This document shows, in pieces, positions 47,701 to 60,140 of a stretch of 64,000 nt of DNA (within the stretch, counting starts at the first letter, position 1; each line of letters opens with the position of its first letter). This DNA comes from Panopea generosa. Its lineage: Eukaryota; Mollusca; Bivalvia; Adapedonta; Hiatellidae. The notes under the pieces are model-generated. The model worked only from the letters and a program-made list of their open reading frames with translations. It had not been told where the DNA came from and made no database searches. The DNA lies in the NCBI GenBank assembly GCA_029582155.1, contig CM055909.1, forward strand, positions 23,506,672-23,570,671. Reading direction: 5' to 3'. The position numbers and the translations under genes were made by a program.

Positions 47701-49508
47701 TAGCAATGTTCAGTAGGGTTCAATAGAGAAACAAAAACGATTTAATTTTTTCCCCAATTTAGATTTTTTTTCGTTTAGAAAATACTAAAACTGGACATGA
47801 AATATCACTAAAATGTTAATAATTAATGGTTAAAACATTATCTCAACAGTCAAAACTGTAACCTTTCTTCAGTATCCCTTTCATAATCGTATACACATGT
47901 GTTAACAAAATGTGATATGTTCAATGTAATTGTATACTTTTTGTGAATAAAATATGTTTAAACTAAAAAATTCCAATTTCCCCTTTATAGCACTTTTTCC
48001 AATCTCCAAGGCTAGGCCTCTTCCCAATTCCTAGGAAAATAGCTCTATATCTGCAAGAAGGGAATATAATAGTCATTTGTTCCCAAGCATTTCTTGAGTT
48101 TGCTCAATTTGAAATTTGAAGCATTGCCTTATCGTAACAGTGAAAATTTAGAACTTTAGTATCCATAAGGGCAACACGTTAAAAGAAGTTAAAATTGTGA
48201 ATTATCAAAATTCTCTAGAACTGGCCAGGATATTAATAAAACTTTATGCTACGTTAAACTCAAGAGCAAATGGACTGATTATAACAAAATAAATGTTAAT
48301 ACCTTCAGGATATTTAAAAAAAAAAATTCTTATAAAAAATTTTCCCCAATATATCATGCCTATATATACTCACTGACCCCGTATTGTCAAATTGATAAAT
48401 ATTTAAACATGCAAAATAGTATTAATTGAAAAAGTGATTTTTTAATTTGGGCTGTCATTTCAATAAAATGATTTTCAAAAATTTTATCTTATACTTGCAA
48501 TATATCACCATTCATTAAAACATTGCTGGGGGGCGTGGGGGGGGGGGGGGGGGGGGGTAAGTTGTTTAACTGTAAGAAATGATAAAATGAAATAAAAATA
48601 TAAAGGAGTGTCGTTAAACTTCAAAGTGCCTTCCACGAGTGGGTTGTATGTTTAAATAGAACAGTTTTAATACAATTTTGTTAGAACAGGCCAATACGAT
48701 TGCTGGTAAAAGGGAGTATATCGGGATTGTTTAACATTTTAAAATTGGCTCAGTGAAACATTTTTGGACATGGTTATGTGAAGAAAAATCATTTTCATTT
48801 TTACACATACGAGTATATTTATTATTGAACAATACACTGTTATAAATGTGTTCTGTTCACAAAATTTATTACAACCAATGCATGCTGTACAAACGAAGAC
48901 ACGGGTAAGAAAATATCAATATTGCTACAAAAGTTTAAACTGATAGCTGGCAGGTGCTCTAATTTAGACTTCCATTTGTAAACATGGCAACAACAAAGGT
49001 AGGACTATGCAAATCTCATTTGTTATGCAATGCCTGCCTTCAGTGAAGAAATCCAGAAGGCACTTTTCCAGATAATCATACATGTCGTCCCATTAGTGCA
49101 ATAAGGTACCAACTGTATATGAAATAAGAAAACACATGGTACCTTTTTGCTCCAATGGGGCGATGTGTCAAAGTAAATTCAGAATGGGGTTTACCCCCAT
49201 GGTACTCATAATAGGTTATATGGCATCCTGTTATATTGGTGGGCGGAGGGAGACCTTAGAGGGTAGAACCATTGGTCAGCTGATCCCAGTGGTGAGAGAC
49301 AAGAAATCTTAGGACCAATCAATAATGGAGGATTGCTACCCAAGTAGAATTTATTACTAATCTGTTGCATATGACATAGCTGCTGCTTCTATCTGATGTC
49401 TTACAGTTAAAGCTTTTACAATAATGAATATTCCTTAGCATGAGTCGCATAATCAGAAATCCATGATGTCGAATTCCTAGCGTATAGTCCATAATCTCAC
49501 ATGAATAA
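47701..49508. other. Spacer before the 41-bp array
   Basis: Contains a LINE-like 3' end near 47890-47970 (AATAAAATATGTTTAAAC) and the poly-G run. At 48983 AACATGGCAACAACAAAG|GTAGG could be a tiny first exon, but nothing downstream supports it. Confidence 0.35.
48528..48557 (+). repeat. Poly-G run
   Basis: GGGGGGCGT then 21 G in a row. A strong G-quadruplex candidate and a likely place for sequence-length error. Confidence 0.9.
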
Positions 49509-52500
49509 TTGTACATGGTGGTGCCACATTGATTGTCTACCATTACCGGTTGTATATGGTGGTGCAACATTGATTGTCTCCCATTACCGGTTGTACATGG
49601 TGGTGCCACATTGATTGTCTTCCATTACCAGTTGTACATGGTGATGCAACATTGATTGTCTCCCATTACCGGTTGTACATGGTGGTGCCACATCGATTGT
49701 CCCCCGTTACGGGTTGTACAGGATGGTGCCACATTGATTGTCTCCCATTACCGGTTGTACACAGTGGTGCAACATTGATTGTCTCCCATTACCGGTTGTA
49801 CATGGTGGTGCCACACTGATTGTCCCCCATTACCTGTTGTACAGGATGGTGCCACATTGATTGTCTCCCATTACCGGTTGTACATGGTGGTGCAACATTT
49901 ATTGTCTCCAATTACCGGTTGTACATGGTGGTGCAACATTGATTGTCTCCCATTACCGGTTGTACATGGTGGTGCAACATTGATTGTCTCCCATTACCGG
50001 TTGTACATGGTGGTGCCACATCGGTTGTCCCCAATTACCGGTTGTACATAGTGGTGCCACATCGATTGTCTCTCATTACCGGATGTACATGGTGTAGCCT
50101 AGTCGATTGTCCCCCATTACCGGTTGTACAGGATGGTGCCACATTGACTGTCTCTCATTACCGGTTGTACATGGTGGTGCCACATCGATTGTCTCTCATT
50201 ACCGGTTATACATAGTGTAGCCACATCGATTGTCACTCATCACCGGTTGTACATGGTGGTGCCACATCGATTGTCTCCAAATTACCGGTTGTACAGGGTG
50301 GTGCAACATCGATTGTCTCCCATTACCGGTTGTACATGGTGGTGCCACATCGATTGTCCCCCATTACCGGTTGTACAGGATGGTGACACATCGATTGTCT
50401 CTCATTACCGGTTGTACATGGTGGTGCCACATCGATTGTCTCCCATTATCGGTTGTACATGGTGTAGCCACATCGATTGTCTCTCATTACCTGTTATACA
50501 TGGTGTAGTCACATCGATTGTCTCTCATTACCAGTTGTACATGGTGGTGCCACATCGATTGTCTCCCATGACCGGTTGTACATGGTGGTGCCACATCGAT
50601 TGTCTCCCATTACCGGTTGTACAGGGTGGTGCCACATCAATTGTCTCTCATTACCGGTTGTACATGGTGTAGCCACATCGATTGTCTCTCATTACTGGTT
50701 GTACATGGTGGTGCCACATCGATTGTCTCCCATTACCAGTTATACATGGTGTAGCCACATCGATTGTCTCTTATTACCGGTTGTACATGGTGGTGCCACA
50801 TTGATTGTCCCCCATTATCGGTTGTACATGGTGTAGCCACATTGATTGTCTCTCATTACCGGTTGTACATGGTGGTGCCACATCGATTGTCTCCTATTAC
50901 CGGTTATACATGGTGAAGCCACATCGATTGTCTCCCATTACCGGTTGTACAGCCTGTAGCCACATCGATTGTTTCTCATTATCGGTTGTACATGGTGGTG
51001 CCACATCGATTGTCTCCCATTACCGGTTATACATGGTATAGCCACATCAATTGTCTCCCATTACTGGTTATACATGGTGTAGCCACATCGATTGTCTCCC
51101 ATTACCGATTGTACATGGAGGTGCCACATCGATTGTCTCTCATTACCGGTTATACAGGGTGGTGCCACATCGATTTTCTCTCATTACCGGTTGTACATGG
51201 TGGTGCCATATCAATTGTCTCCCATTAACGGTTGTACATGGTGTAGCCACATCGATTGTCTCTCATTACCGGTTGTACAGGATGGTGCCATATAGATTGT
51301 CTCCCATTAACGGTTGTACATGGTGTAGCCACATCATTTGTCTCTCATTACCGGTTGTACAGGGTGGTGCCACATCGATTGTCTCTCATTACCGGTTGTA
51401 CATGGTGGTGCCACATCGATTGTCTCCCATTAATGGTTGTACATGGTGTAGCCACATTGATTGTCTCTCATAACCGGTTGTACAGAGTGGTGCCATATCG
51501 ATTGTCTCCCATTACCGGTTATACATGGTGTAGCCACATTGATTGTCTCTTATTACCAGTTGTATATGGTGTAGCAACATCGATTGTCTCTCATTACCGG
51601 TTGTACATGGTGGTGCCACATCGATTGTCTCCCATTACCGGTTATACATGGTGTAGCCACATTGATTGTCTCCCATTACTGGTTGTACAGGGTGGTGCCA
51701 CATCGACTGTTCCCCATTACCAGTTGTACAGGGTGGTGTCACATCGATTGTCTCCCATTAACGGTTGTACATTGTGGTGCCACATCGATTGTCTCCCATT
51801 ACCAGTTGTACAGGGTGGTGCCACATCGACTGTCCCCCATTACCAGTTGTACATTGTGGTGCCACAACGATTGTCTCCCATTACCAGTTGTACAGGGTGG
51901 TGCCACATTGACTGTCCCCCATTACCGGTTGTACAGGGTGTAGCCACATCGATTGTCACCCATCACCAGCTGTACAGGGTGGTGTCACATCGATTGTCTC
52001 TTATTACCGATTGTACAGGGTGGTGCCACATTGATTGTCTCCCATTACCGGTTGTACAGGGTGTAGCCACATAGATTGTCTCTCATTACCAGTTGTACAG
52101 TGTGTAGCCACATCGATTGTCTCCCATTACTGGTTGTACAGGGTGGTGCCACATTGATTGTCTCCCATTACAGGTTATTCAGGGTGATGCCACATCGATT
52201 GTCTCCCATTACCGGTAGTACAGGGTGGCGCCACATTGATTGTCTCTCATTACAGGTTATTCAGGGTGATGCCACATCGATTGTCTCCCATTACCGGTAG
52301 TACAGGGTGGTGCCACATTGATTGTCTCCCATTACCCGTTATTCAGGGTGGTGCCACATCGATTGTCTCCCATTACCGGTTGTACATGGTAGTGCCACAT
52401 CAATTGTCTCACATTACCAGTTGTACATGGTGGTGCCACATCAATTGTATCCCATTACTGATTGAACATTGTGTAGCCACATCGATTGTCTCCCATTACC

Positions 52501-54154
52501 GGGTGTACAGGTTAGTGCCACATTGACTGTCTCCCATTACAAGTTGTACATGGTGGTGACACATTTGCTGTCCCCATTACTGGTTGTACAGGGTGGTGCA
52601 ACATCGATTGTCTTATATAACCGGTTGCACAGTGTGGTGCCACATCGATTGTCTCTCATAACAGGTTTTACAGGGTGGTGCCACTTCGATTGTCTCCCAT
52701 GACCGGATGTACATGATGGTGCCACATCGATTGTCTCCAATTACCGGTTGTACATGGTGGTGCCACATTGATTGTCTCCCATAACTGGTAGTACATGGTG
52801 GAACAACATCGGTTGTCTCCCATTACCAGATGTACATGTTGATGCCACATCGATTGTCTCTCATAACCGTTTGTACATGGTGGTGCCACATCAATTGTCT
52901 CTCATTACCAGTTGTACACGGTGGTGCGACATCAATTGTCTCTCATTATCAGTTGCACATGATGGTGCCACATTGATTGTCTCCCATTACTGGTTGTACA
53001 TGGTGGTGCCACATCGGCTGTCCCCATTACCGGTAGTACAGGGTGGTGCCACAACGATTGTCTCCCATTACCAGTAGTACAGGGTGGTGCCACATCGATT
53101 GTCTATCATTATCGGTTGTACAGGATGGTGCCACATTGATCGTCTCCCATTACCGGTTGTACAGGGTGGTGCCACATCGTCTGTCCCCATTACCGGTTGT
53201 ACAGGGTGGTGCCACATCAATTGTCTCCCATTACCAGATGTATATGGTGGTGCCACACTGATTGTCTCCAATTACCGGTAGTACATGGTGGTGCAACAGT
53301 GATTGTCTCACATTACCAGATGAACATGGTGGTACCACACTGATTGTCTCCAATTACCGGTAGTACATGGTGGTGCCACACCGATTGTCTCCAATTACCG
53401 GTAGAACATGGTGGTGCCACAGTGATTGTCTCTCATAATTGGTAGTACAGGGTGGTGCCACATTGGTTGTCTCCCATTACCAGATGTACATGGTGGTGCC
53501 ACAGTGATTCTCTCCCATTACCAGATGTACATGGTGATGCCACACTGATTGTCTCCAATTACCGGTAGTACATGGTGGTGCCACACTGATTGTCTCCAAT
53601 TACCGGTAGTACATGGTGGTGCCACAGTGATTGTCTCCCATAATTGGTAGTACAGGGTGGTGCCACATTGGTTGTCTCCCATTACCAGTTGTACATGGTG
53701 GTGGTGCCACACCGATTGTCTCAAATTACCGGTAGTACATGGTGGTGCCACACCGATTGTCTCAAATTACCGGTAGTACATGGTGGTGCCACACCGATTG
53801 TCTCAAATTACCGGTAGTACATGGTGGTGCCACACCGATTGTCTCCCATTAAAAGATGTACATGGTGGTGCCACACCGATTGTCTCCCATTACCGGTAGT
53901 ACAGGGTGGTGCCACACTGATTGTCTCCCATTACCGGTAGTACAGGGTGGTGCCACAGTGATTGTCTCCCATTACCGGTTGTACAGGGTGGTGCCACAGT
54001 GATTGTCTCCAATTACCGGTTGTACATGGGGGTGCCACATTGATTGTCTCCAATTACCAGTTGTACATAGTGGTGTCACATTGATTGTCTCCCATTACAG
54101 GTTGTACAGGGTGGTGCCATATCGATTGTCTCTCATTACCGGCTGTACAGGGTA
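49509..54154 (+). repeat. 41-bp minisatellite, about 113 copies
   Basis: Unit TTACCGGTTGTACATGGTGG then TGCCACATCGATTGTCTCCCA. Period checked at 49583/49624. The unit holds the palindromes ACCGGT, TGTACA and ATCGAT. Variants form local groups: GTGTAGCCACATCG (about 50090-52480), ACAGGGTGGTG (about 51360-52700) and ACACTGATTGTCTCCAATTA (about 53250-53650). Open frames up to 272 codons arise from the repeat and show no gene signals. Confidence 0.95.
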
Positions 54155-55083
54155 GAATACAAAGGTTCATTTCAAAACAAACTATTATAATCTGAAGTTG
54201 GAGAAAGATAATTATGATAATATGATAATAAATTTTAAATGACTTTGATGAATGTTTTGTACAAAAAAAAATGTATTTTTTAAAAAACATCTATAATGAT
54301 AATTTTGACATGCTTTTTGAAAAAAAAAACACAAAAGGTTCATATATCTTATCTAGGTCAAGCAACGTTACAACATCTTTTATAAAAGTTTTTAGTTATC
54401 CTCTGAGAAATCTCAGCCAGTTTGAGTTGCTATAGCAATCTAGATCTGATAAAAGTTACTGTATACAAAGAGAGCACCATTTAAGAGAAATAAAATAGAC
54501 TAGCACCTGAAGAAGCTGCAGTTTGATAAGAAAATCATGATTTTAAAGCAGAATCTTGAAAATAAAGTGTAAAATTAAGGACTATATAAGAAACTTGCAT
54601 CTCTCTACTATAATGTTGATTAAGGAGCATACAAAGAATAGTAAATTGCTTATTGATCATTTAGATTTCTTATATATATATATGTATATAATGTATGATG
54701 TATATAACATAAGATGTTTTATAATGTTTTAAACATGCATAATGATCTTGATTTTGCAATTTAAAGTAAAAGTTGTTTTGGGTTGTTTTAATTTGCAATT
54801 AACAGATGTTGTAATCATAAGTAGTTCAACAATTTTAAACACAATTTGCTGGGAGTTTGTTTCGTTTTGTAGACAATTTCATTGTGCAATGAAAGAATTT
54901 TGATTTGTATTTCTGAGATGGATGGAAGTTAAGATCTTTCAAAACGAGAATGTGCTAGATTTTGCGTGAATATGCAAGTGCTCATAACATCTCGGTCAGT
55001 TGCTTTTCCTGCTTTATATGATAAGTCCTTGGTAAAATGAATGAAAGAATGGTGGTTTTACAGTATAACAACACATAGGTTAT
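54155..55083. other. AT-rich spacer, nothing seen
   Basis: No coding or repeat feature beyond short TA runs. Confidence 0.45.
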
Positions 55084-55141
55084 ATGATGCAAACAGAAAG
55101 TAAGATTCCAGGTTCACTCTCAATCTTCAACAAGAGAGTGA

Positions 55142-55201
55142 AGGAGGGAGGGAGAGAGGAAGAGAGAGAGAGAGAGAAGATAGATAGAGAGAGAGAGAGA
55201 T
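55142..55201 (+). repeat. GA-rich purine tract
   Basis: GA dinucleotides with GGA and GATA interruptions, all purine except for three T. The 72-codon frame over it is not a gene. Confidence 0.9.
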
Positions 55202-55316
55202 ATGAAGATTTTGTTTTTTCTTGTATATGTCTTTATAAAAGTATCTTCTGCAGAGATAGAACGAAGGAGAGATATGTATATAACTATATTCATTGTTTAT
55301 GATTATATTAATTTAT

Positions 55317-55360
55317 TGATTAATTAATTAATTAATTAATTAATTAATTAATTAACTAAT
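55317..55360 (+). repeat. TTAA tetranucleotide repeat
   Basis: About ten TTAA units, self-complementary, so it may form cruciforms. Confidence 0.92.
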
Positions 55361-55639
55361 TATTCAATTGAATTTTAAATCATACGTGTTTAATTCCCAA
55401 AAATAGCTATTTTCATTAACAGTCATTGATTATTATATATATATTTCCCGTTATGAGTAATTTTTCATGTGCGTTTCAAATTACCTAATAACTTTCCAAT
55501 ATTTTAATATTTCATTAGAAATACCAAATAATAAATGATATTATTTTTAAAATTAATGATGTGCCGGATTTTTCATGCTAAATGGGCCCGGATATTCCAA
55601 GGACGTTTCATCCAGGGGTCGGATTAGTAACGGGGCCGG

Positions 55640-55945
55640 ATTTACATGGGGCCGGATATTCCATAACTCGGGCATCTGACTTTCAATCCAGGGGTCAGCA
55701 GTTCAATTCCCCGCCAGGCCAAAGCCTCCGTGATAATTGATAAACGACATAGCGTCCCGTTATCATTTGTCTCTCACTGTTGATTCAAGTGGAAAAATTA
55801 TTAGTTGCTTGTGCTCGAGTACTGGTTCCCAGGAAACAGTGGTTAGGTTAACTGATCATCTGTTAGCCCTCGATAACATAAAATCTGAACTAAATATTCA
55901 ATCAATCGATCAATTACGTTGTTGTGAATTTAATTACCTCCCTTT
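55640..55945 (+). mobile_element. tRNA-derived SINE, family E (probable)
   Basis: A box B-like GTTCAATTCCCCGCCAGGCC with an upstream GCATCTGACTTTCAATCCAG half. The body ends in TTGTTGTGAATTTAATTACC then TCCCTTT. The end motif recurs at 56328-56355 and in part at 40580, suggesting a shared 3' end. The small open frame at 55737 falls inside it and is not a gene. Confidence 0.5.
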
Positions 55946-56984
55946 ATGAAATTAAATATATATGAATTCACTGTATCTCTATGATCCAACATGTTTATAA
56001 ATCTGTCCTTTATATAGCATGTGAGTAGTCATGAATCCTTTACTGGATCCTACTCATATTAAGCTATCACTTCATGTATTTAAATTGTTCGTCCAGTCCA
56101 GACGTGTTGCATTTTAATCCATAGTATAAAAGTCATGGTCGACACCAAATTTATTGGTTTGGCAGAGGCCATAATATTGTGTTTATGGTTTGCATTGTCG
56201 CTAGGCGCGCTCGCCATAGTCTGGTCTGTACATTTATGTCTTAATTATTCACAAATAATTATCTCCATATATATATATCATGCATTGTGAATGAGTATCT
56301 GAAAAGATCCCAAAAATCGTAAATTCTGTTGTTGTGAGTATAATTGCCTCCCTTTATATATATATATATATCAATAACATAAAAAGTCCAATACAACCCA
56401 TACAGAGAGAGTTAAAAACCGGTATTTAAGACTCGGTTAGGTTTTACAAATATATAAAATGTGTAACTGTTTCGTATAACATGTCAAAAGATAATAAAAG
56501 CAATAAGGAAGAGTTTTGTCTCAACACAACCAGTTATTACACAAATCTGTACCTTGTTAAACTTGATATCAAAGTTGGATGTGTGTTTAGTTTTGTTGTG
56601 TACAACATGTCAATAGAAACTACTGAGTGAACCGTATTATACGCACAGGAAGTTAAACTTGATATCAGTGTTTTATTCATATTTGTGCAACTCTTTGTTC
56701 TCTGTCCCATGATCATATTTCAAGCAATTCAAAAACTTTAACCAACTACAGTTCTGTTCTTCATTTAAAGTCTGAAGATTTGATAATGTTTCGAAAATTT
56801 GTGATTTGATATTTTCAACAAAATTTGAAAGCAAAATAGATTAGACCCACTTGTTAATGTTAATAAAGGTCCACCTTGACAATCAGTGCATTTTAATAAA
56901 ATTAACTTTTTTTTAAAAAAAATGTTTAATGAGTTTAACACATGTTTCAACACATGAAGTTATACTATAAGACATATCTAATTA

Positions 56985-57265
56985 TTTTGGGAGCGGGAGA
57001 TTCAGAAGGAATCAGAGTAGAACCGCTGTCCTTCTGCAAGCAACTGGCAAACTTTCTCCCATAAAGTTTGTTCCTGGGAACTGGCAGGCTGTTAACCAAT
57101 ACAAGACACACCTCATACCTGCTCTGATTACTTCCCCAAATATTCAGAAGTGGGAGAATCATGACAACGTAACCAATCATTATAAAGATTTGTCCAGACA
57201 GGGTTTCGAACTCACAACCCCTGGATTGACAGCCAGCCACTTAGTTAAACTAGCTGGACCGTCTC
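56985..57265 (-). mobile_element. tRNA-derived SINE, family B, copy 2
   Basis: On the minus strand: a tRNA-like head (GGTCCAGCTAGTTTAACTAA, then GGTTGTGAGTTCGAAACCCTG). A spacer and the shared body follow (GGGAGAAAGTTTGCCAGTTG, then CTTGCAGAAGGACAGCGGTT). The head differs from that of the 3500 copy while the body is shared, which suggests different tRNA heads joined to one conserved central segment. Confidence 0.75.
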
Positions 57266-57430
57266 AGTACTTGATGGGCGATATTACCAACTATTTTAAG
57301 GAAACTAAATCAATACCTTTGACCTCCATGACTGGATTTCTAAACATAGTATCAATACTTTGTGTGACGCTTCAATAAAGTGGGTAGTATGGCCTTGGAA
57401 ATCTCAAGTGGAAGCAGTGTAAATACAAAT

Positions 57431-57600
57431 CAAGCGGGGCGGTAGTGTCATGGATAGAGTGTGGGCCTCTCACGCCAGGGGCTGCGGGTTCGATTCCCCG
57501 ATGCCTCTCATAAAATAACACTCAGTACTGGTGATACCCAGGAAGCGGCCTCGAGAGCAGTTTAAATAAGCTCTGAGCTTTCATCGCAATAAATTAAATT
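57431..57600 (+). mobile_element. tRNA-derived SINE, family D
   Basis: The head is GTGTCATGGATAGAGTGTGG with box B GCGGGTTCGATTCCCCGATG. A body of about 100 bp ends near CAATAAATTAAATTAG. Only one copy is seen here. The acceptor stem is not intact, so a true tRNA gene is unlikely. Confidence 0.6.
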
Positions 57601-58178
57601 AGTATAAACTAAATGAGGTTTCCTATCTCGTCATCAAATAAGATATATAGGTTTATACTTTAGATGACTGACACCTTAGTTTCACCTTGACCTTTAAGAT
57701 ACATACCTGGTTGTTGCAATCCGCATGTCATCTGTATGTGGTGATTCATATTATGTTATATTTAAATCATTCATTTTATGTTATGAGTAGAAAATGGGAC
57801 AGAGGAGGCCAATATATATACACACATGTACATACTTCTCTATATGGTTGGGGTTAACAACTGAAAATAAATATACCGGGATACATACTCACAGTGTGTA
57901 TGGTCAGATTGAAAGAACAACAACCCTACCAACCCGGTCTACCACATTATATGGTTTGTATATTGAAGTGTGTATCAAAGTTAACAATAACATACACAAG
58001 TAAATGGAACACAAAGTTTGAACAATGTTATATGGAACACAAATACGTGTATTGAGCAACATTTTATCACAATTATGTCAAAACAGACAATTGATAAAAA
58101 GTTCAAGGTATTCAACAACTCCATTAATCTGTTTTGAATAACAACTTTACTAATTTGTAGTCAGTTAAAGGCTCAGTC

Positions 58179-59890
58179 ATGGCCGGGGCAGTTGATGGGA
58201 GAAAATATAAACGATTTAAACATGGAGCAAGTAAATTCTGTGACATTTGCAAGGAGGACAATAATAATGAAGAAGCCGTGGGCTTTTGTACCACCTGTGG
58301 TCAGTATCTGTGTGCTGTGTGTAAACAATATCATCGTAGAGTAGCAACAACTAAAACTCACACCATCTTAGGTGTCAACGATCTGTCAACATCGAGACCT
58401 GAGAATGAAGAAAGCACATGTCCTGGGAGAAATAACCTGCCAACATGCGAAATACATCAGGATTTAGAGTTAGAGTTTTATTGTGACGAGCATGATGAAG
58501 CAGTCTGCAAAACTTGTAAAATAGTAAAACATAGAAAATGCACAAATATTGAGTCACTGAGAGAAATTGCTTCAACAAAATCAAATGAATGTACTGACTT
58601 AAGAGACTACATTAAATACATTGAGAAACACTTCGCAAACATCAAAAGTGCAAAAGAGACTGAAAAGGCAGAATTACTTAATGAAAAGAAGAAAGCAGCT
58701 GATGCGGTCTTAGAGAAAAGAAAACAATATGATAAATTGGACAAAAAGCACTAAAAGAAATTGTGAAGATATTTATGATACGGAAACAAAAGATATAGAT
58801 CAAACATTGGAAATTATTGAACATTCACATCCACTTATATCTTCAACATTAACAAAACTTGAGAACATTATTGAGTTTGGAACAGTGGAGGAGAAATTTC
58901 TGGCTAAGAAATCTGCATCACGTGACTTGAAAACATATGAGGAAATCCTCCAGGACACAAAATCAATTTCAACAAGAACAATCAATTTCACAGACAATCA
59001 TGAACTGTCAAATATGGAAAGTCTAGGAAAAATCATAGTGGCAAAGAGAATAACGATTTGGAAATGGACTTCCAGGATATGTTTTTTTCAGCAAAACTCT
59101 CTGAAAAAAGATATAATTACGTCTTTTAAAATCTTATCAAATGGAAGATACTTACTTTTAGATGCGATAAACATGAAGCTAAAAACTGTTCAGTGCAAGT
59201 AAAGTCTTCTTGGGTGAGCTACTGTTCCAAGCAGAACACTCAGTATGGAGGCGTTGAATGGCAAAGAAGTAGTAGTTGCTGTCCGAGATAAGAGAAAACA
59301 GAGTCTACAAGTGATTAGTATCGACAATGACATAATGACACTAGGCAGATGTCTACCAACAAAACTGTATAACTGGTGTGTTACCAAGTACTCAGACACA
59401 GAACTGTTAACACTATCCTGTGATGTGTCTCGACAGGTCTATATCCAGATTATTGATCATAATGGGAATGTTATAAAAAGTTCAACAAAACTAAATAATC
59501 ATCTGGTGACACAGCCAACTTTTATGAGCCATAGTTCAGATAAAACAAGAGATCTTGTCTATATTGTAGATCAAAACAATGGCTGTATAGTTCTGACACT
59601 GGATGGTAAAGTTGTGTCTCAATATAAAGATGTCAATTATGATGTTTATATGGGACTTGCTATTGATGATGAAGGTTGTGTCTATAATGGGTGTGGCCAT
59701 AAAACATCTCAACAGAGTAATGTTATAAAGCTTTCTCCAACAGGGAAGAAGATTAAGTGGTTATTCCATAAAGATATCAAGCCTTGGATTATACCCCTTT
59801 ACTTCACAGGAAACAAAAGTGTTTGTCTTCACAAAAGTAAACGATACTCTTGTGTGTCGTGTGTCTACACCAGCCTCCTATAAAGACTGA
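58179..59890 (+). pseudogene. B-box/coiled-coil/beta-propeller (TRIM-like) gene, frameshifted
   Basis: An intronless gene starting at ATGG after TCAGTC. Residues 21-61 form a first B-box (CDIC, CTTC, CAVC, H52, H61). Residues 90-121 form a B-box2 (C90, H93, C102, H105, C110, C113, H118, C121). A charged coiled coil follows (about 130-190). There is no RING, so a ubiquitin-ligase role cannot be assumed. The C-terminal part (SASKVFLGELLF, LQVISIDND, IDHNGNVIKS, VYIVDQNNGCIVLTLDGKVV, LAIDDEGCVY) resembles the NHL-like propeller of the large bivalve B-box family. The reading passes through frames 0, 1, 0, 1, 2, 1, 2: breaks near 58750, 59046, 59130, 59190, 59240 and 59815, with the last frame ending at TGA 59890. 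The receptor exons nearby are clean, so a decayed gene is likelier than poor sequence. Confidence 0.85.
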
Positions 59891-59998
59891 GTAACATGGA
59901 CTTAGAATAGAACAGTTCAACAAGTGTTGCATTAAATACTACATACATACATCTTTTTTATAAAATTAGTTTGGAAAGATACAATGTGTATATTTTAA

Positions 59999-60137
59999 GG
60001 TGGTTTAACACCATTTTTCAATGCACGAAAGGTAATATATTGGCATGTCCAGTTTTTATTGGGGAGGAAGGCCTCAGTATGAATCTTAATAGAACTGCTT
60101 ACTTTCCAGTAACCTCACCAGGCAACTCTTTCCCAAT
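59999..60137 (-). mobile_element. SINE family B, copy 5 (3' part)
   Basis: On the minus strand: a degenerate body, then CCCCAATAAAAACTGGACATGCC and the tail GAAAAATGGTGTTAAACC. The 27-bp minisatellite starts right at its inner end. Confidence 0.65.
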
Positions 60138-60140
60138 TTG

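Noticed and set aside
48983-49005. Tiny first exon ATGGCAACAACAAAG with a GT donor
   Set aside because: Five codons only, and no matching downstream exon was recognised.
51256-52074. 272-codon plus-strand frame
   Set aside because: Product of the 41-bp array; the same unit is read in three frames in turn, with no gene signals. Noted as a finding only for its oddness.
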